Assembly: GCA_023807065.1 (NCBI GenBank)
Contig: JAJJLU010003721.1
Location: forward strand, 1-35,480
Source of the DNA: Isotricha intestinalis
Taxonomy: Eukaryota; Ciliophora; Litostomatea; Vestibuliferida; Isotrichidae
Length of the DNA stretch: 35,480 nucleotides
Direction of reading: 5' to 3'
The translations under genes and the position numbers were made by a program. A model generated the notes under the pieces. That model was not told the origin of the DNA, made no database searches, and worked only from the letters and a program-made list of their open reading frames with translations. Shown in pieces: positions 1-10,372 of this stretch. How positions within the stretch are numbered: the stretch's first letter is position 1; every line of letters starts with the position of its first letter.

Positions 1-691
1 TAATTTTAATTTTATTTATTTATTAAATTATAATTGAAATTTGGGAAGATTTTTTAATTTATTTTTTTCACATAAAATATGAATTAAAATTTTAACAATA
101 AGTTTATAAATAAAAATTCAAAATTTATAAAAATTTCAAACATAAACTGATGATAGTTATGAAAAATATTGTATTTTTCTGTTTGGAATTTTTTTCTTAG
201 TTTTCCAATAACAAAAATTATTTTAAAAGATAAGTTTTTCAATCAAAAAAATTTTGTATTATATTAAATCATTGAACTTACAAAAGAATTCACAAAAATA
301 TATATTTATTTATTTTTTTTCATTAATGTATTTAAAAAAGAATCATAATTAATTAACATAAACATTTAATTTGCTTTTTAAATAGAGAAAAAAACTAGAT
401 TATTATTAGTATTGAAATTAGATAAATCAAAAAAGTTATAGAAGAACAATTATAAAACATATAACTCATATTATTAACATTTTTAGTATTAAAATTAGAT
501 AAATTTAATGAAGTTAAAGAAGAACAATTACAGAACATATAACTCAAAATATTTAATCCATTTTATAAATAATTTGGAAATTTTGAACTATTTTGATTGT
601 TGATATAATAAATTTGAGATTATTTTCACTATTGATTAATAATTTTTTTTTTGAAAACCCTTTTTTTGATAAAAAATAAAAATTCCAATAA
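1..691. other. Noncoding left flank
   Basis: I see no gene in this stretch. It is almost pure A and T with stop codons in all frames. The only structure I can support is an imperfect direct repeat at 406-546, listed separately. The last 60 bases, with a T-tract and an A-rich leader, are the presumed promoter and 5' leader of the gene starting at 692. Confidence 0.7.
406..546 (+). repeat. Imperfect 64-bp direct repeat, two copies
   Basis: Copy one (406-468) and copy two (483-546) align at an offset of 77-78 bases with a one-base indel and a few substitutions. Both share the core gaagaacaatta and the end acatataactca. Copy two is open for about 25 codons and reads as a charged, leucine-rich peptide ending in TAA. 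Copy one carries in-frame stops in the matching frame. It may be a decayed duplicated coding segment; this is inference. Confidence 0.6.
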
Positions 692-1396
692 ATGATGAAA
701 AATGGAGCAGCAGCAGATTATGATGGAATTGAAAAAATTCCTGATCAACATATTTGCGATTTTCAATTAGAAAAAGAAATAAATGATTTATTTAATTGTC
801 TTGAAAAAAAATATTTTAAAGGAAGAGATTATTCAGAATCTAAAATGAATGATTGGGGTGATGCTTTTATTAATGAATTTGAAACTTTATGTCAAACTAA
901 AAAGGAATATAAGTTTTTTTTATTTCTCAGATTAATTCCAAATAAAATAAAAAACTCTTTTGAAAAATATGGATATATTGATCAATCAAAATTTGGTGTA
1001 ATGAATTTGGAGAAAAAGTTTCCAACCTTTAGATTGACTTTTAAAGTAATATATGTAATAATAGAAAAAATAAAACCTATAATTAATGATAATATTCCTA
1101 TAAAAGATGATATTCGAAAGATTATTGCAAATATAATTGATGAAAGAAAATATATTAATGAAGATATTAATGACTATATAAAATATATTAGAAATGATGT
1201 GTTTAATATATTGAGAAAAATTTATCCAATGAAATATTTTAGTTTTTATTTTAACTTATCAAACTTTCCTCAAATAATAAATATATCTTCAAAGATAGTA
1301 AATTGCATAAAAGGGGATTATTTAATAGGATTAAATCATCATTCTACAGATATTGCATGTAATATCCATTGTTTTATTTATACTATAAAATATTAA
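692..1396 (+). CDS. Hypothetical protein, possible Tctex1-type dynein light chain
   Basis: This 234-residue protein starts at the first of two adjacent ATGs after an A-rich leader and ends in TAA. I do not recognise it firmly. The C-terminal 120 residues have the order of a Tctex1 domain: two or three helices (about 105-175), then alternating beta strands, with an SSK/NC stretch and a closing strand that ends exactly at the C-terminus, as Tctex1 proteins do. The conserved Trp-Asp of the family is not visible, so the call is weak. If correct it would be a dynein light chain or a related axonemal or transport subunit. The N-terminal 100 residues are charged and unrecognised. It stands alone on the plus strand and converges with the next gene across a 233-bp spacer. 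That it is a real gene is likelier than the family call. Confidence 0.45.
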   Translation: MMKNGAAADYDGIEKIPDQHICDFQLEKEINDLFNCLEKKYFKGRDYSESKMNDWGDAFINEFETLCQTKKEYKFFLFLRLIPNKIKNSFEKYGYIDQSKFGVMNLEKKFPTFRLTFKVIYVIIEKIKPIINDNIPIKDDIRKIIANIIDERKYINEDINDYIKYIRNDVFNILRKIYPMKYFSFYFNLSNFPQIINISSKIVNCIKGDYLIGLNHHSTDIACNIHCFIYTIKY

Positions 1397-1629
1397 TTTT
1401 TTAATTGAATATATAATAACTTCATGAAATATTATTTTACAGTTTTATTTTTTGATTTTTTATATAAACAAAAAATTAAAATATTTTCTTTTTATTTCAA
1501 GAAAAAGATAATAGGCAAATACAGCCATTTAACAAGATAATAAAAAAATGAATTCAATTTTTTCAAATCCAGCTTAGCCTCTCATTCTATAACTATAGAT
1601 TATTTCTTTTAACTTTAACTTTTTTCCCA

Positions 1630-4176
1630 TTATTCTCTTTTTTTCTTTTCAATAATTTCAGCTCTAATTTTACTAACTTTAGCACCTTCTTCTACTATAA
1701 TATCAGCAAATCCTTTTAATTTATAATACCCAGGTCCAGGACCATAAGAAACATTTTCTTGTCCTTTTCTTTTTCCTGTACCCATATAACTTTGAGTTTT
1801 AAGCCAAGAAACTTGATCTTTAGGAGCATATTCACCATTTTTAAATGGTTCTACTTGTTCAATATTCGGACTTGGTTGATATTTTGGTTTTTCTGTAAAT
1901 CTATTAGCTTGACTAAATGAAAATGAAGGATTTGTTGGTTTTACTACATTATATTGTGGTACTGGTAAATTATTTAAGTAACCTTCATCTTGTATTGGTT
2001 TACCGTTTGTTCCTAAATTTTCTTCATCTATATTATTTGTAACTGCATCATAATTATCAGCTATATCAAATATACTTCCATGTTGATATCTTCCTTTCAT
2101 TGTATAATTTGGACTTCTTTCTTCTACTTGAGCATAATTTATATCATTTATATAATAATCATAATATTCTCCATTATCTAATCCTGTTCTTGGTAATTTT
2201 CTTATTAATTCTTCTATTCTTTGTTCTCTTTCTTGTTCATTCATTGCTTTATTTTCTAATACTCTTTCTAAATCTCTTTGTCTGTCATTTAAAAATGATT
2301 TTAATATTTTATTTCTTTCACCCATTTTTCTTATTTTTTCTCTTTTTTCATCTGTAATATAATTATCTCTTAATCTAGCTGTATGAGGTTTAACTTTTAT
2401 CGGTTCTTTAAATCTAGGAGCAGTATATTTAATTTCAGCATATTTTGGATTAGAAGTTATTTTATCAAAATCACTTAATAAATGAGGAAAATCAGGATCA
2501 TCTTTATTTTTATTTGGATTTATATCATATTTCATTCCAAAAGTCCATCCTTTATTTGGATCATATTTCGTTCTTACATCATATAATTTTTCAACTGGAG
2601 TTTGGGCTCTTTTTAATATTTTTGATGATTTACTTCTTGGATGATATAATCCAGAACGGGTTCTATTTAATTCTTTTTCTCTTTCTTCATATTTTTTTTG
2701 ATATTTATCTTGTTTTTCTTGAATTTCCTTTATTTTTTGCTTTTGTAAATCTTCTAATAATTTTAAATTATCTTTCCTTTTATCTTTTCCTTCATCTTCT
2801 TTTTCTTTTATTCTAGTCACTAATTCTTTTAAATTTTCTCTTTTATTTTCTTCATATAAATTAAAATCTTTATTTTGTTTAAATAAAGGTTCTTTTTTTA
2901 TATGTAAAGTCATTGTATTTTCTAATATTGCATTTTCTAATTCTCTTTCTCTATTTTTAGCTTCTTCTTTTCTTTGTTGTTTAAAATTATAATTTCCTTT
3001 TTTAATTCCTAAACTATAACCAGGTATATTTGTTTCAAGAGCATCTCTTGCATCTTTTTTTTTAGAATCCCAATTTTCAAATCCAATTTGATTTTTATTT
3101 TTCATTTCTTCTTTTTTCTTTTTTTCTTTTTGATTTTTTAAGACTTCTTTATTAACAATAGGAAAAACTGGACCTTGTTTATCAATAAATATATTAGTTA
3201 CAAAACGACCATTTCTTCCATTTGAAAAAGTTTGTCTAAACACTTTTTTATCTTTTGGATAATCATAAACATCACTTTTATATTCTCCTGGTCCTGGAGT
3301 ATCATTTGTTTTAAAAGTTATTCTTTCAGCTTTTGATAAATTTGGTCTTTTTGATAAAAGTAAATGAAATCTATTTAAAAAATTTGGATTTGAAAATCCT
3401 TCATCTATTGAACTTAAAATATCTTTAAATATATTTTCAAAAAATAATTCAAAGTTAAAAAACATAAATGTTGATATTTCATAATATTTAAAATTATTAT
3501 TTTTAATGAATTCATCTAAATGTTTTCTTTGTTCATTTTTAAAATGAGATTTTAAATCCACTTTATTCCCTATTAAAGCTTTTAAAAAATTTGAATTTAT
3601 TTGAAAATATTTTTCTAATTGATTATAATAAATTTGTAATCTTTCGAAAGTTGAATAATCTTGTAAATCAAAAACAAATAAAAATAAATTTTCTACAGTA
3701 GACATAGAATTTTTTGCAGGTTTAAATAAATATGTTTGAATTTCTTTTTTAACATTTTTTAAACTTATATGATAACTTTGTTCAAATTTATAATCTTCAT
3801 CTTCTTCTTTTGCTTGGTCTTGATTAAAATTATCAATTTTTTCAGCTTCACTTATTGGAAAAAAATTTAAAGTAATATGATATTTATTTATTGAAATTTG
3901 TTTTGAAAAAGTCATCAAATCAATTCTCTCGAATTCTTTTCTTATTGTAAATTTATCCATATCACTTAAAGCATTATATTGATCTTGTAATTTTTTATTT
4001 TTCTTTTTTCCAATTCCATAAGCATCTCTAGGATCTTTTTGAATAAAATATCTATCTTCTGAAGTTTTTGTAGTATTTAATTTTTTAAATCTTTGAGTTA
4101 TTGATCTTTTTCCTACTGCTAAATCTCCAATTAGAAATACTCTAATTTCAAAAAACTCATCATCTGTCATTTGCAT
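1630..4176 (-). CDS. Ras-like GTPase fused to sperm-tail PG-rich (STPGR) repeats
   Basis: The 848-residue protein has an N-terminal small-GTPase-like fold (about 8-260). A P-loop G-D-x3-G-K sits at 17-23, a hydrophobic strand reading LFLFVFD follows, then the G4 motif NKVD at 204-207 and a G5-like EIST. The Ser/Thr expected after the P-loop Lys is Arg24, the switch regions are long and acidic, and no DxxG is seen, so nucleotide hydrolysis is doubtful. The rest is charged and repetitive, with PG-rich repeats: DTPGPGEY near 293-300, IPGYSLG, and YGPGPGYYK near the C-terminus. Such repeats mark microtubule-lining and axonemal proteins. A Lys/Glu-rich helical stretch (about 350-520) lies between them. 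I infer a ciliary structural protein with a degenerate GTPase head. A 173-bp spacer separates it from the upstream minus-strand gene. Start is at ATG-CAA-ATG; the second Met, two codons on, is an alternative. Confidence 0.8.
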   Translation of the reverse strand: MQMTDDEFFEIRVFLIGDLAVGKRSITQRFKKLNTTKTSEDRYFIQKDPRDAYGIGKKKNKKLQDQYNALSDMDKFTIRKEFERIDLMTFSKQISINKYHITLNFFPISEAEKIDNFNQDQAKEEDEDYKFEQSYHISLKNVKKEIQTYLFKPAKNSMSTVENLFLFVFDLQDYSTFERLQIYYNQLEKYFQINSNFLKALIGNKVDLKSHFKNEQRKHLDEFIKNNNFKYYEISTFMFFNFELFFENIFKDILSSIDEGFSNPNFLNRFHLLLSKRPNLSKAERITFKTNDTPGPGEYKSDVYDYPKDKKVFRQTFSNGRNGRFVTNIFIDKQGPVFPIVNKEVLKNQKEKKKKEEMKNKNQIGFENWDSKKKDARDALETNIPGYSLGIKKGNYNFKQQRKEEAKNRERELENAILENTMTLHIKKEPLFKQNKDFNLYEENKRENLKELVTRIKEKEDEGKDKRKDNLKLLEDLQKQKIKEIQEKQDKYQKKYEEREKELNRTRSGLYHPRSKSSKILKRAQTPVEKLYDVRTKYDPNKGWTFGMKYDINPNKNKDDPDFPHLLSDFDKITSNPKYAEIKYTAPRFKEPIKVKPHTARLRDNYITDEKREKIRKMGERNKILKSFLNDRQRDLERVLENKAMNEQEREQRIEELIRKLPRTGLDNGEYYDYYINDINYAQVEERSPNYTMKGRYQHGSIFDIADNYDAVTNNIDEENLGTNGKPIQDEGYLNNLPVPQYNVVKPTNPSFSFSQANRFTEKPKYQPSPNIEQVEPFKNGEYAPKDQVSWLKTQSYMGTGKRKGQENVSYGPGPGYYKLKGFADIIVEEGAKVSKIRAEIIEKKKRE

Positions 4177-4349
4177 TTTTTTATGCTTTTTAATATAAAA
4201 ATTCTTTTAAATTATTTTTGTAAAAGTTATATAATTAAATAATCAATTTTTTTTTGGATTACTTAAAAATAAAAAATATGTTAATATAAAAACGTTATAA
4301 AATTTAAAATTTATAATTTTAAAAAATATACAAAATGAAAGTATATAAT

Positions 4350-7300
4350 TTATTCCTCTTTTTTATTTTTATTTCCTTTGTCTGATTGGTTTTTTTTAAT
4401 GATAGAAAGTTCTCTTTTTAAAGCTCTAATATCATTATCAATTTCAAGGATTTTATAAAATAACAATGAAAAACCAATAAATAAAATAATTATAATTATA
4501 GCTATGTCATATTTGAAAATTAAAAATAAAATTAAAACAAAAAAGCAAATACTGATTATTAGCAAAGTTTCGAAATCAATATTATTTAGATATTCACTTA
4601 ATTTTTTAATATATTCTTCTACATTTATAATTTCATTTTTATTTTCTTGAATTTGATTTTTATTGTTATCATTCTCATTTTTAGGAATACTTTTCTTTCT
4701 TTTTAAAGAATTTATTTTCTTAAATTTAAAATATTGTTCTTGATTAAATAAAAAACTACAAATTTCTTCTTTATTATTTATTGTATTCTCAAAAATGATT
4801 TTTACTAAAGGTAAAAATATATCTTTTATTAATTCATTATTATCAGAAATTCCATCAGATTTAATTTTAGATTTAAACCAAGTATCTTTAATAAATTCAA
4901 TACTTAACTTAATTTTTAATTTTGTTTTAAAATTAAAATTATTATTTTTCACTGAAAGTTTGGTAGTATATATATATCTTAAAGTTGAAACATAGGTATC
5001 AATTAGCATAAAACCACTTAAATAAGATGATATTTCAACAATAAAGCAAAAAGGTGATATTATATATATATTTGTTTCATCTTCTACATCTAATTTAGAA
5101 GGACCTCCAAATCTTTTTTTAATTATTGGATGAATATATTTAGTTTTATATGTTATTTTTTTATTAAGATTTATATTTATATTCTCATTTGGAAAATTTT
5201 TTAAATCTTCTATTGAATTTGTAATATAATATTTAGGTATATTTTCATAATTGCCTCTTTGAATTAAATCAAGATAATAATCTTGTCTTTGCTCAGCTAA
5301 TTTAACTAGATATGATTTATTTTCAAAGAAAGGTAAATTTATGTTATGATTATATATTAAATTAAATATTATCGGGAGAGATATGTTTCCAATATCTAAA
5401 GTATATTTAAAGTCTTCTATTATTTTTCTTTTATTATTTTTGAAAAATTCATTTAGATTATTTTTATTTAATTGTTTTAATTCATCTATAAATTTTGGTA
5501 ATTCTTTATTACTTTCATTAACATCTTCTTCTAACAAATTTTTATGTAAATTTTGAGAACTCTTTATATGAGATAATTGAAAAAAACTTTTATCAAAGTT
5601 GTTATTTTTTATACTTAAGTTATTTGAAGAAAAAATTTTATGAAAATTATTATTTTTATTTAAATTACTTTTATTATCTTTTAATTCTGAATACTCATTA
5701 AACAAAGTTTTTTTTAATAAATCATAACAAGAACCAATATATAAAAAAGAACCAAATAAAAAATCTTGTTTCTCAGTTTTTAATTCAATAGAATTATTAT
5801 CTTTTTTATCAATAAATAGAACATCAATATTAGGAATAATTATTAAGGTTTTACCAATGTTACTTAATTGATTAAAAGAAGAATAAAAAACTAATTTTGT
5901 ATTTGTTACATATAATGTTCCTTGAAGCATTACTTTTTCCTTTAAAGTACATGAAAAATTTTCTAATAACTTTTCATCAGATTCAATAATAAAAATATCT
6001 TCATAAAATTTTCCTTTATTTTTACTTTTTAAAATATTTTTATAATTAATTTCCATATTATTTGAAGTTACTAAATCAATTTCTTCTTTCAATTTTTTGA
6101 GTTCTGCTTGAGGAATAATATTTGAAATATTTAAATAATTATTTATTATTGTTTCTTCTGTATTAAATAAATAAACACTTTCTATGTCATTTATTTTTTT
6201 TTCTTCTGAATATAAAAAATTATCAGGAAAATCAATTGAATATTTTTTAGAGAATAATTTCAATAATTCAATAATATAAGAATTTATCTTTGATTTATCT
6301 TGGGAAAAAGTATATTTATTTGAATAATTTTCATCAAAAGATTCATAAATTTTTTTTTCATTTGAAATATATTCATCATATTTATTTTTTATATTTTCTA
6401 ATTGAGTTTTTCCTAAATTCAATGTTTTATTAATATATTGCTTTATTACATTTTCATTATATTCAGAAATTAATGGTTTTGATTTATTAAAACTTTCATA
6501 AAGTCTTTCTTGACATTTATCAATTTCACTTTTAATAGAAAGAAATTTTTTTTCAAACTCTGAAAATTTAGAAGGATCCTTTTCTAAATCTTCTTTCATT
6601 TTATTAAATTCATTATCTAATTTTTCTTTATCTGCTAATATCTTATTATTTAAAGATTTAAAGTTTGAATATTCTTTATTAAATTTATTTAATTTATCTG
6701 ATAATTTATCTTCAATATTTGATAAATTTTCATTATAATTTGAAAGTGGAGATATCAAATGAGTATTAATTTTTTTAACTCTTTCTTGATTTTTTTTTAA
6801 ATGTAATTCAAATAAGTTTTTTAAAAAAATGAATATTTGATTTAAAAATGAATTTGGAACCGAAGATTGAACATTTAATAAATTTGATATATTCTTTAAT
6901 TCTTTATTAAAAGTAGAATTAAAATTATCATAAATTTGTATAAGAGATTTAAAAGTACTTAATGCTATTTTGAGGATTTTTTTTTCATAAGAAACTTTAT
7001 TTAAATGCTTTTGAGTTATTTCATTAAATTCTTTTGGAATTTCATTTGATATAAAATTTGTTTTAACCCAATCTTTTTCAATATTAAATTCTTTAGGAGG
7101 ATTTTCTTCTCTATCATTAAAAAGATTTAATGATTCAGTTAATTGAGTAATTTTATCTGTTAAAATGTTAGTAATTTTTTGATGATAATTATTCATTAAA
7201 GAATTAATCTTTTCTACAAAATTTTTAAAAGTCACTTGAAAAATATTGATAATATAAACAAAATATTCTTTTATTTCCAAATTAATTTGTAATTCTAAAT

Positions 7301-7928
7301 TTTTACAATCAGAGTAAATTTTTAATCTTTCTTTTTTATTATCTTCATATAATTTATCATTTTCATATAAAGAATTCATTATTTTCTCCTTTAAACCAAA
7401 ATTATAAATATCTTTCCCATTTTTATCAAAATTAATTAATTCTTGGTATGAACTTTCTAATCTTTTTAACAATTGATTTTCTTGGTTTTCAAAATTTTTA
7501 TATTGAATTCTTTGATTAGATAAAACAATAGATTTTTCATTAATATTATTAATCCTATTTTTAATAGTTTCAAAAGGTTCAACTATTTTTTTAAGTAATT
7601 CTTCAAAATTTACATCTTGAAAGCATTCAGTATTTTTTTCTATTAATCCTAAAAAGCCCTGAAAAAAAACTAAAATTAAATCTGAAATTAAAGATTCAAT
7701 TTCTCTTCCAAAAGAAATTAAATCTGAATTTGACTTTTTCAATAAATTTAATATTTCATTATAAAATTGTCCATTCATTTTTAATATAGTTTTATAAAAC
7801 TTGTTTATTGAATCAAAAGAATTGATTATTTCATTTAAGTAAAGAATCAAATCTTTTATTTCTTCATTTTCTTTGGAAAAATCTTTTGGAAAATTAGGTA
7901 TTAAAGTGATATCATATATTGAAGTCAT
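4350..7928 (-). CDS. BAR-like/GRAM/VASt membrane protein, LAM/Ysp1-type sterol-transfer candidate
   Basis: The 1192-residue protein has a long helical coiled-coil N-terminal half (1-600) of the kind that forms BAR-type domains, followed by a GRAM domain (about 635-760) with the usual pattern of G-x-L-Y-V-T-x-x-x-x-x-F-Y-S. A VASt (StART-like) domain follows (about 825-1050). Two adjacent hydrophobic segments (about 1113-1163) and a short lysine-rich tail close the protein. This order matches yeast Lam1/Ysp1 and Lam3/Sip3, which are anchored in the ER and move sterol between ER and plasma membrane. By family knowledge it should act at ER contact sites; the sterol ligand is not shown by the sequence. 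Only 55 bases separate its ATG from the stop of the NEK gene upstream on the same strand, so its promoter must be very short or lie in that gene's 3' end. Confidence 0.8.
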   Translation of the reverse strand: MTSIYDITLIPNFPKDFSKENEEIKDLILYLNEIINSFDSINKFYKTILKMNGQFYNEILNLLKKSNSDLISFGREIESLISDLILVFFQGFLGLIEKNTECFQDVNFEELLKKIVEPFETIKNRINNINEKSIVLSNQRIQYKNFENQENQLLKRLESSYQELINFDKNGKDIYNFGLKEKIMNSLYENDKLYEDNKKERLKIYSDCKNLELQINLEIKEYFVYIINIFQVTFKNFVEKINSLMNNYHQKITNILTDKITQLTESLNLFNDREENPPKEFNIEKDWVKTNFISNEIPKEFNEITQKHLNKVSYEKKILKIALSTFKSLIQIYDNFNSTFNKELKNISNLLNVQSSVPNSFLNQIFIFLKNLFELHLKKNQERVKKINTHLISPLSNYNENLSNIEDKLSDKLNKFNKEYSNFKSLNNKILADKEKLDNEFNKMKEDLEKDPSKFSEFEKKFLSIKSEIDKCQERLYESFNKSKPLISEYNENVIKQYINKTLNLGKTQLENIKNKYDEYISNEKKIYESFDENYSNKYTFSQDKSKINSYIIELLKLFSKKYSIDFPDNFLYSEEKKINDIESVYLFNTEETIINNYLNISNIIPQAELKKLKEEIDLVTSNNMEINYKNILKSKNKGKFYEDIFIIESDEKLLENFSCTLKEKVMLQGTLYVTNTKLVFYSSFNQLSNIGKTLIIIPNIDVLFIDKKDNNSIELKTEKQDFLFGSFLYIGSCYDLLKKTLFNEYSELKDNKSNLNKNNNFHKIFSSNNLSIKNNNFDKSFFQLSHIKSSQNLHKNLLEEDVNESNKELPKFIDELKQLNKNNLNEFFKNNKRKIIEDFKYTLDIGNISLPIIFNLIYNHNINLPFFENKSYLVKLAEQRQDYYLDLIQRGNYENIPKYYITNSIEDLKNFPNENININLNKKITYKTKYIHPIIKKRFGGPSKLDVEDETNIYIISPFCFIVEISSYLSGFMLIDTYVSTLRYIYTTKLSVKNNNFNFKTKLKIKLSIEFIKDTWFKSKIKSDGISDNNELIKDIFLPLVKIIFENTINNKEEICSFLFNQEQYFKFKKINSLKRKKSIPKNENDNNKNQIQENKNEIINVEEYIKKLSEYLNNIDFETLLIISICFFVLILFLIFKYDIAIIIIILFIGFSLLFYKILEIDNDIRALKRELSIIKKNQSDKGNKNKKEE

Positions 7929-7983
7929 TAAAAAAAATAATTTTAATTTTTTAAATTCATATTTTATTTATATATTAATTATG

Positions 7984-10212
7984 TTAATCATAATTTACAA
8001 TTTTATTTGAATTATTATTTCCTCTAAAACTACTATTTTTCTTTTTATTCTTTAAATTAATATTTAAATTATTTGAATTATCGTTATTTTCACAATTTTC
8101 ATCACTTCTATAATTATGAGTTAAATTATATGAATTATTTCTTGGCATTATTAAATTTTTTTGCCTTAGTGTTTTTGATGGTTTATATGAAATATTAGTT
8201 TTCTCATTCACTAATAAATTATGTGAAGAAAGGTAATTTCTTTCTTTTCTTAAAGTAAAATTACTTTGTTCACGCTCTACATTAATGGTATTTGAATAAT
8301 TATTATTTTTTTTTGAAAAATTTTTGGGATTTGAATTCCCAATGGGTATAACTCTTTTTGAAGGAGTTCCATTTTTATTTTCCTGTTTTAATTTTTCAGT
8401 TGGAGGAGAAATGGTATTTATATTTTTAATTTGTTCATTACTTAAATTTGAATTATTATCATTTAAAGCTAATGAATAATCTATAATATATTTCTGATTG
8501 TCATTTTTTTCATTGTTAATTTCAGAAAGAAGTTTAGAAGTATTTTTATTTGTATGAGTAGTATAGGCATAGTTAATTTTATAAGTTTGATTGTAATTTG
8601 AGTTTTCCTCTGGATAATTATTACAATTAGTAAGATTGTTATTTGTTTTTGAAATATGAGTTTTTGAATGTTTATAAACTAAATTTGGAGGTTTTTTTAT
8701 GTTTTCAGAGGAAGAATCTGGTGAAAATGCTAAGTTAATTTTATTTGAATTTACATCAATGGAATAATAGCTTTTATGACTTGGATATATTAATGTTTTA
8801 ATTTGATTATTATTAGTATTATTTATAGATTGTGTTTGTACTGAATTTGTATTTGTATTAATAGTATTTAAACTTGTATTATTCGTTAAATTGATTGGTT
8901 TCTGATAAATATCTTTTGATGTTGTTGATGAAGGAAAATTCAATTTTGGTTTCTGTTTAATTACTGTACTTTTATTTCTTTTTATATTATAATTTTCATT
9001 ATAATAATCATTTAAATTTGTGTCTGATTTAGTTCTTATATTAGATTTACATTTTTTATTAAATAAATTTTCATTATTTGAAATTCCATTAAAAGTATAA
9101 TTATCAAATTCTGAACAATTAATTATACCTTTGTTTAAATTTTTATTTATATTTCTATCACTTTCACAGCTTTTTTCATTGTTAATTTGATTATCCTTTA
9201 TTTTCATACTTAATTCCTTTTTTATGAATTCTTCCCTTTCACTAACTCTCTCTTCTCTAGCTTTAACATTTTTTTCTTTTTCATCTAAATATTTTTCTCT
9301 TAAATCTAAATCTTTTTCTTTTTTCTTAATTTTTTCTTCTCTTTCTCTTAAACTTTCTTCATATTTTTTCATCTTTAAATAATTGTCTTTAAATTTTTTT
9401 TCTCTAATTCTAATACTAATTTCAGGAATATTTAATAACTCATTAGTCAAAGGCCTATTATTAGGATTAGTGTTCATTAACCAAGAAATAATTTTATTTA
9501 AAAAACTAGAATATCTTCTGTTAATTTTTTCCACTTTTCCACTTTTAATTTTCATAGCTAAACTTAAATGATTAGTAGCTTCAAAAGGTGGATGTAATGA
9601 AGTAATTTCATAAAGAAAACAACCAAGAGACCAAATATCACTTTTTTCATTATATTTATGATCATCAATTTGTTCTGGACTCATATAATATGGTGTTCCT
9701 ACATTAGAATAAGCAAAATTACTTTCATTTGATAAAAATCTGCTTAAACCAAAATCACCTAATTTAACATTATTTTCATTATCTAAGAATACATTACTTG
9801 GTTTTATATCTCTATGTAATATTTTTCCTTCTTTAAAATTATGACAAGCATTTAATGCTAAAATAACTTGAATAAATATTTTCCATATTATTTCTTCATC
9901 AATAAATTCTCTATTTCTACGACATCTTTTAATTAATTGTCCTATATCTCCTCCTGAACAATATTCCATTATTATATAAATTTTAGTGTTTTTTTTATCA
10001 ATTATTCTATCATAATATTTTACTATATTTGGATGATGAAGTTCACGTAATATATTCACTTCTGAAACTATATGATGTTTATCTTTTTCTTCCATTTTTC
10101 CATAATCTAATTCTTTCCATACTAGAATTTTACCATCTGATATTCTACGGATTTTAGATATTGAACCGAAGTTTCCTTTACCTATTATGCAGATTGGTTC
10201 ATATTTTTCCAT
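7984..10212 (-). CDS. NEK2-like serine/threonine protein kinase
   Basis: The 742-residue protein opens with a complete kinase domain (about 4-265). Visible residues are the Gly-rich loop GKGNFG (11-16), the ATP lysine K33 in VWKELDYG, which is the NEK2-subfamily wording, the helix-C E51, HRDIKPSN (133-140, catalytic D135), DFG (153-155), a T-loop GTPYYMSPEQ and D192. A charged coiled coil follows (about 275-345), as in NEK2 where it drives dimerisation. The remaining 400 residues are Asn/Ser/Thr-rich and look disordered. NEK kinases act on centrosomes, basal bodies and cilium length, which suits the ciliary genes nearby. All catalytic residues are present, so it should be active. The start fits the family, with only three residues before the first beta strand. 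Confidence 0.96.
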   Translation of the reverse strand: MEKYEPICIIGKGNFGSISKIRRISDGKILVWKELDYGKMEEKDKHHIVSEVNILRELHHPNIVKYYDRIIDKKNTKIYIIMEYCSGGDIGQLIKRCRRNREFIDEEIIWKIFIQVILALNACHNFKEGKILHRDIKPSNVFLDNENNVKLGDFGLSRFLSNESNFAYSNVGTPYYMSPEQIDDHKYNEKSDIWSLGCFLYEITSLHPPFEATNHLSLAMKIKSGKVEKINRRYSSFLNKIISWLMNTNPNNRPLTNELLNIPEISIRIREKKFKDNYLKMKKYEESLREREEKIKKKEKDLDLREKYLDEKEKNVKAREERVSEREEFIKKELSMKIKDNQINNEKSCESDRNINKNLNKGIINCSEFDNYTFNGISNNENLFNKKCKSNIRTKSDTNLNDYYNENYNIKRNKSTVIKQKPKLNFPSSTTSKDIYQKPINLTNNTSLNTINTNTNSVQTQSINNTNNNQIKTLIYPSHKSYYSIDVNSNKINLAFSPDSSSENIKKPPNLVYKHSKTHISKTNNNLTNCNNYPEENSNYNQTYKINYAYTTHTNKNTSKLLSEINNEKNDNQKYIIDYSLALNDNNSNLSNEQIKNINTISPPTEKLKQENKNGTPSKRVIPIGNSNPKNFSKKNNNYSNTINVEREQSNFTLRKERNYLSSHNLLVNEKTNISYKPSKTLRQKNLIMPRNNSYNLTHNYRSDENCENNDNSNNLNINLKNKKKNSSFRGNNNSNKIVNYD

Positions 10213-10372
10213 TTTTTAAAATTTAATTTTAAATTTAGTTATTTTTTTATTTTAAATTCATTTATTTATTTTTTATTCATTAATCATCTTTTTGTTATTT
10301 AATTTATTTTTATTTTATTAAAATTCTAGTTATATAACAATTAACAAATTCAAATAATAATAAAAAAATTAT

